From positions 1 to 20,983 of the forward strand of contig CAYNPH010000004.1 of assembly GCA_964399035.1 (NCBI GenBank): a DNA stretch of 20,983 nucleotides, given 5' to 3'. The position numbers and the translations under genes were made by a program. Source of the stretch: WAOL01 sp964399035. GTDB lineage: Archaea > Thermoproteota > Thermoprotei_A > Sulfolobales > NBVN01. How positions within the stretch are numbered: position 1 is the stretch's first letter; every line of letters begins with the position of its first letter. A model generated the notes under the pieces. It was not told the origin of the DNA. It made no database searches and saw only the letters and a program-made list of their open reading frames with translations. Below, piece by piece: positions 15,116-20,983 of the stretch.

Positions 15116-15144
15116 GGGTAAATCCCGGGAACCCAGATTTACCC
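15116..15144. other. Perfect 9-bp inverted repeat
   Basis: GGGTAAATC (15116-15124) and GATTTACCC (15136-15144) form a perfect stem with an 11-nt GC-rich loop, in the 226-bp gene-free interval between the TasA-like gene and tRNA-Arg. On the minus strand it lies 40 nt past the 3' end of tRNA-Arg. It could be a terminator, a structured small RNA or a protein-binding palindrome. I see nothing else in this interval. Confidence 0.5.
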
Positions 15145-15183
15145 GTAGCTGGACGTGGACCGAGGTCTAAATTAAATGCTCTG

Positions 15184-15261
15184 TGGCGGGCCCGCCGGGA
15201 TTTGAACCCGGGACCACCGGCTCCGGAGGCCGGCGCCCTATCCTGGCTAGGCCACGGGCCC
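15184..15261 (-). tRNA. tRNA-Arg(CCG)
   Basis: Full 78-nt cloverleaf including encoded CCA: acceptor GGGCCCG/CGGGCCC, D stem GCCT/GGGC, anticodon stem CCGGC/GCCGG with loop CTCCGGA (anticodon CCG, reading CGG), T stem CCGGG/CCCGG with loop TTCAAAT, and discriminator G73. It has no intron. It lies 49 bp downstream of ileS on the same strand. A weak TATA-like AAAAATAG lies about 30 bp upstream (15284-15291). Confidence 0.97.
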
Positions 15262-15310
15262 CTTTAGGTATTTTATCAGTGCGCTATTTTTGTTATTTTC
15301 ACGACGGCGC

Positions 15311-18300
15311 TCATGTTTCCGTTATCGTTATTGTATAGGTCTCTCCGTTTATCTCCCATGTCTTTGTCAATGTTCTCTTGCCTGGTATGCCTGTGAGGTG
15401 TTGTTTTGTGAATGTTATCTCCTTAGCCCTTACTTCGTTAGCTATGTAATTCGCCCTTTCTTTTATATACCTTACATGATGTTCAGGTGGCGTCATTATT
15501 ACTTTTATATAGGCGTTCATCGGTAGGTTTAGTTCCTTCCGCATTGTTTGTATTCTGCGTATGATATCCCTAGCTAGCCCGTCCGCTATTTCCTCTTCTG
15601 TGAGTTGCGTGTCTATTGCGAGGCTTCCCCAGCTTGCTTCCTGTACTGCGTAGCCTGCGGCTTGTACTGGTATTATGTTTAGTTCCTCTGGCGTTAGCGT
15701 TATTGTGGTGTTGCCTATTATTGTTTCGTGTTTACCTTTCGTTATTATGTCCTTGGCTACTTCTGCTTGGTTCTTTAGTACGTAATCCACTATCTGTTTC
15801 GTTAGCTTCCTGTACCTAGGTCCTAGTATGGAGTACTTCGGCTCTATTTTGTATTGAATAACTTCCCTAACTTCACTGGGTTCCTTGATTAGGACTTCAC
15901 GCGTGTTAAGGAGATTACGGAGGAGTTCCTCATGTTTCCTTGCAATGTTCACTATGTCGTTGTTGCTGGTGTAGATTATCACGCGCTTAACTGGTTGCCT
16001 GAGCTTTAGCTTCGCTTTCATTCTCGCTGCTGCCGCTACCTCAGCTATCTCCCTTATCACATTCATTTCTTGCTCTAACTCCTTGTTAATGAATTCCTTC
16101 CTTGATGCTGGCCATTCAAGCATATGTACTGAAGGTGGAGCGTTGGGTGTTGCTGGCCGTATGAATTCTTGGTATACCTTCTCTGTGAAGAAGGGTATTA
16201 TGGGTGCCGCCATTATTAACCAAGACTTCAGGGCATGGTATAGTGTTGCGTAGGCCGCCATCTTATCCGGTGTGTTCTCCTCTACCCAGACTCTGGGTCT
16301 GACTAGCCTCACGTACCAGTGGCTTACATCCTCAACTATGAAGTGCTTGAGTGCCCTGACAGCGTCGTGTACCCTGTACTCTTCCATGGCCTTAGTAACT
16401 TCATGTATTATAGTGTTAAGTCTGGAGAGTAGCCAGCGATCCTCTATCCTTAGGTGGTTGAGGTACTGGTCGATTCTGTGCTTAGTTGGGTCATAGCCGT
16501 CTAGGTTCATGTATGTTGACGCGAAGACGAACACGTTCCACGCTACCGATAAGTCTCTCTTAGCTTCCTCCAGTAACTTCCATGAAAACCTCAGGTCTTC
16601 CCACACAGTGTTCTGAAGTACTCCGAATCTGAATACATCGCTACCTACTTTCGCTAGGACTTCGTCTGTCCCTATATAGTTGCCTAAGCTCTTATGCATC
16701 TCCCTTCCGCTCTCATCTAGGGCAAATCCGTGAACCAGCACCGTTCTGTAGGGCACGCGTTCAAACCCTAATACGCCAGCGCGTAGTAAGCTGAAGAACC
16801 AGCCCCTTGTCTGGTCGTGGCCCTCTGTTATGAAGTCTGCCACCACGTCCTCGGGGTTCTTAATCTTGCTTGGGTGGGCTTCACCGGCATAGAAGGCTAT
16901 GCCACTGTCAAACCAGACGTCTATGACGTCAGGGACACGCTTCATCTCCTTGCCGCAGACCGGGCACTTAAGGACGACCTCGTCGATCCAAGGCCTGTGT
17001 AGTTCCTTGGGTTTCACTCCCCCGTGCTTCAGTAGCTCATCGACGCTTCCAATTACTAGCCTGTGCCCGTCTGGGCAAACCCATATCGGGAGCGGGGTTC
17101 CCCAGTACCTTTGCCTGCTTAGAACCCAGTCCTGCAGGTTCTCCAGCATGTTCATTATTCTGTTAAGGGCCCATTCAGGAACCCAGTGTGCCTTGCGGAC
17201 CTCCTCAATTAGTTTCTCCTTCATCCTAGTTATCTTGAGCACCCATTGCTCCTTAGTCCTTAGTACTACAGGCGACTTACAGCGCCAGCATATCGGATAC
17301 CTGTGCTTAATGACTCCCTCATGAAGTAGGGCACCTATCTGCCTGAGATCCTCTATTATCTCTGGATTAGCGTCCTTCACGTACTTACCAGCGTACTTCC
17401 CTGCCTCCTTAGTGAAGCGGCCTTCGTCATCTATCGGTGAAACTATGTCATCTACTCCTATGCGTTGCGCGACCGTGAAGTCCTCGAATCCGTGGCCCGG
17501 GGCCGCGTGAACCAAGCCCGTGCCTTCAGTCATGGTCACGAATTCAGGTGCAAGCACCACCTCATGGTACTTACTGAGGGTCTCCTGAACCGGAACTACG
17601 TTTCGGAGAGGATGCTCGTACTTTACCCCCTCTAGTTCCCTCCCTCTGAACTCGCTCAGCACTTCATACTCGCTTATCCCTGCATCACTCATTACTGCCT
17701 CCAGCCTGTCCTTAGCTAGGATCAATACCTCGTTGCCTACCTTGACCTTAACGTATATTGCGTCGGGATGCGCCATGACGAAGGTGTTTGCAGGTAGTGT
17801 CCATGGCGTGGTTGTCCATATCAGTAAATATTCGTTCTCGGAACCAATTACCCGGAACTTCACGTATATTGAGGGATCCGTGAGTTCCTTGTACTCTACC
17901 TCATACTCAGCAAGCGTTGTCGAGCACCTGGGACACCAGTAAACAACCCTCTTCTCATTAACAAGTAGGCCCTCCTCATCAGCCTTCTTTATTAACCACC
18001 AGCCAGCCTCTATGTACTCATCACGCAACGTGAGGTAAGGGTTATCCCAATCCATGAACACTCCTAAACTCTTAAACCAGTGAGTCATGGACTTAATGTT
18101 CTCAAGAACAATTGTCTTACATAATTCTATGAACTTATCAACACCTACCTTTTCTTCTATGTCCTTCTTACTCCTAGTACCTATGCTCTTCTCGACAGCG
18201 ACCTCTATGGGCAGTCCGTGGCAGTCGTAGCCCGGCTGATCCTTCACCCGATAACCCCTTAACCTACGGTACCTTAATATGGAGTCCTTCAACACCTTAT

Positions 18301-18493
18301 TCCAGCTAGTACCCACATGGGGTAGACCACTCGAGGGATAGGGAGGACCATCAATAAATCTGAAATACTTAGTACGTCTTGAATCAAGCTTCTTAATAAT
18401 CTCGTAAATCCTCTTGGACTCCCAGAACCTCATTACCTCGGATTCCACTTCATGCGGGTTATACTGCCCCTTCAGCACTCCAACCCTGCCCAT
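15311..18493 (-). CDS. ileS: Isoleucyl-tRNA synthetase
   Basis: Class Ia synthetase that charges tRNA-Ile and edits misactivated valine. Motifs, numbered from the upstream GTG: PHVG (HIGH equivalent) at 61-64; a zinc-site-like CPRC at 190-193; the CP1 editing domain, with WTTTPWTLPAN at 229-239 and GTGLVHAAPGHG at 327-338; CWRC at 405-408; SRQRYWGTPLPIWVC at 462-476; CPVC at 513-516; and HKSLGN at 603-608, where bacterial enzymes read SKSLGN. A C-terminal anticodon-binding domain follows. About 1060 aa fits archaeal IleRS. The frame extends to a GTG at 18502; the ATG at 18493, with GGTG 6 nt upstream, is preferred. Confidence 0.97.
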   Translation of the reverse strand: MGRVGVLKGQYNPHEVESEVMRFWESKRIYEIIKKLDSRRTKYFRFIDGPPYPSSGLPHVGTSWNKVLKDSILRYRRLRGYRVKDQPGYDCHGLPIEVAVEKSIGTRSKKDIEEKVGVDKFIELCKTIVLENIKSMTHWFKSLGVFMDWDNPYLTLRDEYIEAGWWLIKKADEEGLLVNEKRVVYWCPRCSTTLAEYEVEYKELTDPSIYVKFRVIGSENEYLLIWTTTPWTLPANTFVMAHPDAIYVKVKVGNEVLILAKDRLEAVMSDAGISEYEVLSEFRGRELEGVKYEHPLRNVVPVQETLSKYHEVVLAPEFVTMTEGTGLVHAAPGHGFEDFTVAQRIGVDDIVSPIDDEGRFTKEAGKYAGKYVKDANPEIIEDLRQIGALLHEGVIKHRYPICWRCKSPVVLRTKEQWVLKITRMKEKLIEEVRKAHWVPEWALNRIMNMLENLQDWVLSRQRYWGTPLPIWVCPDGHRLVIGSVDELLKHGGVKPKELHRPWIDEVVLKCPVCGKEMKRVPDVIDVWFDSGIAFYAGEAHPSKIKNPEDVVADFITEGHDQTRGWFFSLLRAGVLGFERVPYRTVLVHGFALDESGREMHKSLGNYIGTDEVLAKVGSDVFRFGVLQNTVWEDLRFSWKLLEEAKRDLSVAWNVFVFASTYMNLDGYDPTKHRIDQYLNHLRIEDRWLLSRLNTIIHEVTKAMEEYRVHDAVRALKHFIVEDVSHWYVRLVRPRVWVEENTPDKMAAYATLYHALKSWLIMAAPIIPFFTEKVYQEFIRPATPNAPPSVHMLEWPASRKEFINKELEQEMNVIREIAEVAAAARMKAKLKLRQPVKRVIIYTSNNDIVNIARKHEELLRNLLNTREVLIKEPSEVREVIQYKIEPKYSILGPRYRKLTKQIVDYVLKNQAEVAKDIITKGKHETIIGNTTITLTPEELNIIPVQAAGYAVQEASWGSLAIDTQLTEEEIADGLARDIIRRIQTMRKELNLPMNAYIKVIMTPPEHHVRYIKERANYIANEVRAKEITFTKQHLTGIPGKRTLTKTWEINGETYTITITET

Positions 18494-18618
18494 ACCTAAC
18501 ACCCACTAGCGTCTAAGCATTCATCACGCGGTGTATAAGGTGCTAGACACTAAAATAGATTTAACTCCCTACAATCATTCGGCAAAGGGTTACTCACGAA
18601 GAAAAGATGAAAACTATA

Positions 18619-18694
18619 TGGCGCCGGGGAGGGGACTCGAACCCCCGACCACCGGGTTAACAGCCCGGCGCTCTACCGGCTGAGCTACCCCGGC
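18619..18694 (-). tRNA. tRNA-Asn(GUU)
   Basis: 76-nt cloverleaf with encoded CCA: acceptor GCCGGGG/CCCCGGC, D stem GCTC/GAGC, anticodon stem CCGGG/CCCGG with loop CTGTTAA (anticodon GTT), T stem GGGGG/CCCCT with one G-U pair and loop TTCGAGT, and discriminator G73. It has no intron. A TATA-like CTTAAATT on the minus strand at 18720-18727 sits about 30 bp upstream. It lies between the HAD phosphatase and ileS, all on the same strand. Confidence 0.97.
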
Positions 18695-18739
18695 CCCAGG
18701 TCGTGGATTTGTGTGGTTGAATTTAAGCTTTACTTGCTT

Positions 18740-19459
18740 TCATCTCTGAGAATGGATTAAGTATTTAGCGAACTCAATGAATCCCTTTGAGGAGCCGTTC
18801 CTTGTCACAATGTCTGCGACACTCTTTAATTCGTCGTCAGCGTTACCCACGGCTACGAGCACGTTGCACTCATTTCTCATTGGCAGGTCTGTAGCAGAGT
18901 CACCCACGCAGTACGTTAGGTCTCGGCTTATTCCGTAGTACTTCAGGTATGCCCTAATCCCTGCGTCCTTCCCACACTCTCTGGGATGGATGTGTATGGC
19001 GTACCCGCTTGACGATACGTGGAGTTTGCTTAGGTCAAACCCACCCTTGAGTAATATCTCCCTAGCGAGTTCCAGAGCTCTACGCCCGTCTATATTACGC
19101 CACTTGACTGCCTTATCACATAACCTAAACATGTTTTGCCAAGTATCCCTGAAGATTCCCCCGGAGTTCTTGATTAGGTATTCCTTAGCGTCCTCGGACT
19201 CTCCACACTCACTACAGACCTGTACTATCTTGTCGGTGTACAATACACATCCGTTCTCCGCGATGACCTCTCCACCAATCCCTGAGTATATGGAGAGACC
19301 CCGAAGTACTGGGAGGGAGTTACCTGAAATTAGTACCACCTTATAGCCGTTGGATCTGAGAGTGCGAAGGTAAGGAATAACTGCGGGGTCTAAATTACTA
19401 GTGCGTCTATCCTCAGTAAGGGTGCCGTCGACGTCCAGGAAGATCACTCCCCTCATCAT
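18740..19459 (-). CDS. HAD-superfamily phosphatase (archaeal phosphoglycolate phosphatase type)
   Basis: Mg-dependent phosphatase of the HAD IIB (Cof/TA0175-like) group. Motif I is FLDVDGTLTED at the N terminus (nucleophile and acid/base Asp pair), motif II is VVLISGN, and motif IV is YCVGDSATDLPM, preceded by the Lys of ECGKDAGI. A cap domain of about 100 residues sits between motifs II and III and includes AIHIHPREC. The archaeal phosphoglycolate phosphatase resembles it in size and motif order, but the substrate is inferred. The frame extends to a GTG at 19474; the paired ATG codons at 19456-19459 lie about 10 nt after GGTGGGG and start MMRGVIFLDVDG as expected. The cap has several cysteines (CSECGE). 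Confidence 0.88.
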   Translation of the reverse strand: MMRGVIFLDVDGTLTEDRRTSNLDPAVIPYLRTLRSNGYKVVLISGNSLPVLRGLSIYSGIGGEVIAENGCVLYTDKIVQVCSECGESEDAKEYLIKNSGGIFRDTWQNMFRLCDKAVKWRNIDGRRALELAREILLKGGFDLSKLHVSSSGYAIHIHPRECGKDAGIRAYLKYYGISRDLTYCVGDSATDLPMRNECNVLVAVGNADDELKSVADIVTRNGSSKGFIEFAKYLIHSQR

Positions 19460-19790
19460 TAAGGTCAACCCCACCTTGCTTACTCACGGGGTTTAAAATC
19501 TATTGATTTAAATTTTTAATCGAGAATACTTAACATCCAAACCCACTTACTCACTAGATCTCTAAGAAACCGTTAAACTAAAAAATCTGTATGCACGTAG
19601 TAAATTGTCTCTCGAAGCCTCTTAGACGTAATTATTAGAGTAGTGTTAATTAAAGAGGGACTCCTTAATACTGAGAAGTATTACTTCAGATTATTTGAAG
19701 GAATTATTCATTATTAGCCCGTTAAAAACGTGAAGGTTTCAAGTAATTCTTAACTACCTCAATATACCATAATAGTAATGGTGAGACACC
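19460..19790. other. Gene-free AT-rich interval upstream of cren7
   Basis: About 330 bases with no convincing reading frame on either strand. It contains a 7-bp hairpin with a GAGA tetraloop (TAATACT 19666-19672, AGTATTA 19677-19683) and a TATA-like AATATACC at 19761-19768, whose predicted start falls at or next to the cren7 ATG. No tRNA, C/D-box or repeat array is evident. Confidence 0.6.
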
Positions 19791-19976
19791 ATGGCCAAGA
19801 AGAAGGCCGTCAAGGTTAAGGACCCAACTACCGGGAAGGAAGTAGAACTCGTGCCTGAGAAAGTATGGACGCTGGCTCCTCGGGGCAGGAAGGGCGTCAA
19901 GATAGGGCTATTTAAGAGCCCTGAGACGGGCAAATACTTCCGTGCCAAGGTGCCAGACGACTACCCAGAGGGTTAA
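19791..19976 (+). CDS. creN7: Chromatin protein Cren7
   Basis: Small basic SH3-like DNA-bending protein conserved in Crenarchaeota, which binds the minor groove and compacts chromatin. The 61-residue sequence follows known Cren7 closely: KKKAVKVKDPTTGKEVELVPEKVW, then LAPRGRKGVKIGLFKSPETGKYFRAKVPDDYPEG. These include the DNA-contacting strand and the loop between strands 3 and 4 (LAPRGRKGVKIGLF). The ATG start has GGTGAG only 5 nt upstream, and a TATA-like box about 26 bp upstream suggests a leaderless or near-leaderless transcript. T-runs about 25-50 bp after the stop look like a terminator. Confidence 0.97.
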   Translation: MAKKKAVKVKDPTTGKEVELVPEKVWTLAPRGRKGVKIGLFKSPETGKYFRAKVPDDYPEG

Positions 19977-20137
19977 GCAGGTAGGTTTCCCTTCCCTTTA
20001 GAAAAAAGAGAAAGCTTTTTCACGCATTCACCCATAACATAGCGATGATCCTCAACTACATCACCGATTTTTGATAAATCAAGTAATGTCAACAATGACA
20101 GTTAATTATTTCCAAAGGAGATTATAGGGGAATTCGT

Positions 20138-20800
20138 ATGCTAGACGAGTCCCTACAAAACATAATTGATGCAATCTGGAATAACGTGCAGGAAGCTGAC
20201 GGAGTACTTAGGAGAAGGGATGAAGTACGCGAGCACGTTATAAGGATCAGCAGGGACATTATTAGGGAGTCAGGTTACGTTGTGACATCAATACATAACG
20301 AAAAAATCGATGAGGCATCCCAGCACCTTGAGAAACTGAATAAATTATTCAAGGAGTTTTCCTCGATTCTTGGAGATTTCCCGGAACTTAGGTTCACAGG
20401 ATTGGTGTTCAATGCTGAGTCTGAGTACGTTGAAGCACGAACCCTCTACGATATCGTAGTCCATGGTAAGGTGCCGTCAATAGCAGAATTAAGTACTGAT
20501 CCTGTCTCCTACCTTCAAGGGTTACTTGACGTTGTTGGAGAGCTTAAGAGGTTAACCCTGGAATCCGTGGGTAAGAAGGACTTCAGCGCCGCCATGAATT
20601 ACTTCAAAATAGCTGAAGGTATCTATGAAGCGGTTAGGCCGCTGGACTACCCGGAGGCTTTACTGCCTGGAGTGCGGAGGAAGACTGACATTGCAAGAGC
20701 TGTTGTGGAGTCTCTAAGGTCCTTATTAACTGACTTGAAGTTTAGGAAGGAGTTGTTGGATGCTCTTGAATCTTGCCGTGAGGCAAACAGGAACACATAA
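20138..20800 (+). CDS. Translin family RNA/DNA-binding protein
   Basis: 220-aa, almost wholly helical protein matching archaeal translin/TRAX homologues: RRDEVREHVIRISRDIIRESGYVVTSIHNEKIDEA (about 26-60), then EYVEARTLYDIVVHGKVPS (95-113), DPVSYLQGLLDVVGELKRLTLESVG and VRRKTDIARAVVESLRSLLTDL at the C terminus. Family members form octameric barrels that bind and in some cases cleave RNA; in archaea they have been linked to tRNA-like substrates. Catalytic ability cannot be judged here. The start is ATG with GGGGAA upstream and AAAGGAG further back. The gene ends 7 bp from the 3' end of the convergent tRNA-Tyr. Confidence 0.88.
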   Translation: MLDESLQNIIDAIWNNVQEADGVLRRRDEVREHVIRISRDIIRESGYVVTSIHNEKIDEASQHLEKLNKLFKEFSSILGDFPELRFTGLVFNAESEYVEARTLYDIVVHGKVPSIAELSTDPVSYLQGLLDVVGELKRLTLESVGKKDFSAAMNYFKIAEGIYEAVRPLDYPEALLPGVRRKTDIARAVVESLRSLLTDLKFRKELLDALESCREANRNT

Positions 20801-20807
20801 GTTTATG

Positions 20808-20936
20808 TGGTCCCCCGGGAGGGATTCGAACCCCCGACCGCCCGGTTTCTGCCGGAGGGCCCCACCCGGGGATTACTTAACATGTACCCTCCGGGGCTGA
20901 CTACAGCCGGGCGCTCTACCGCTGAGCTACCGGGGG
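20808..20936 (-). tRNA. tRNA-Tyr(GUA) with intron at 37/38
   Basis: Exons give acceptor CCCCCGG/CCGGGGG with the archaeal Tyr identity pair C1-G72 and A73, D stem GCTC/GAGC, anticodon stem CCCGG/CCGGG with loop CTGTAGA (anticodon GTA), T stem GGGGG/CCCTC with one G-U pair, and encoded CCA. The intron is 54 nt at 20847-20900, after G37, and contains an 8-bp helix CCGGAGGG/CCCTCCGG. CTGT/GCAG with bulge AAA on the 3' side gives a relaxed bulge-helix-bulge. A TATA box, CTTATAA, lies at 20963-20969, about 30 bp upstream. Confidence 0.96.
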
Positions 20937-20962
20937 ACCATGTTTAGGTTAATTGTTAGGGG

Positions 20963-20969
20963 TTATAAG
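20963..20969 (-). promoter_or_regulatory. TATA box of tRNA-Tyr
   Basis: Minus-strand CTTATAA begins 33 bp upstream of the mature 5' end at 20936. It shows the same geometry as the promoters of the split tRNA halves and tRNA-Asn. Confidence 0.6.
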
Positions 20970-20983
20970 GATTGCCGCGCCTT

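Noticed and set aside
20043..20095. Possible C/D-box guide RNA between cren7 and translin
   Set aside because: GCGATGA and TGATAAA resemble C and C' boxes, but there are no proper D or D' CTGA boxes at the right spacing.
1..20983. Insertion sequence, prophage or CRISPR array
   Set aside because: No transposase, integrase, terminal repeats or regularly spaced direct repeats were seen on either strand.

Overview
This is a chromosomal window from a thermophilic archaeon of the Thermoproteota (Crenarchaeota). The evidence is a Cren7 chromatin protein, a crenarchaeal TFB with a reduced zinc ribbon, aIF1, RNA polymerase subunit P, a Sulfolobus-type single-OB-fold SSB, an archaeal translin, and tRNA genes with encoded CCA and TATA boxes about 30 bp upstream. 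The SSB argues against the Thermoproteales, which are known to have replaced this protein. The species cannot be fixed from the sequence alone.

Layout. 1-1149: a CUT1-type sugar ABC transporter ATPase (minus). 1426-3504: information-processing genes (TFB, aIF1, RpoP) and a small ferredoxin. 3524-3810: the two halves of a CAU-anticodon tRNA, encoded as two separate promoter-driven genes in reversed order. 3915-5547: SSB with a PqqD-like small protein, convergent with a DUF123 protein and an unknown gene. 5629-13602: a winged-helix regulator divergent from a five-gene operon: class III-signal pilin, VirB11/GspE-type ATPase, TadC/FlaJ-type membrane platform, a 780-residue unknown protein, and a VirB4/HerA/CedB-like ATPase. 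13605-14957: a YfcE/MJ0936-type phosphoesterase and a secreted Cys/His-rich TasA-like protein. 15184-20936: tRNA-Arg(CCG), IleRS, tRNA-Asn(GUU), a HAD phosphatase, Cren7, translin and an intron-containing tRNA-Tyr(GUA).

Two things stand out. First, the split tRNA: its halves carry perfect 14-bp complementary tags and a bulge-helix-bulge-like junction that rejoins them exactly between positions 32 and 33. Second, the pilus operon joins a complete core type IV pilus assembly set to a conjugation-type VirB4-like ATPase. This suggests a pilus system linked to DNA exchange, comparable to having Ups and Ced functions together in one transcription unit.
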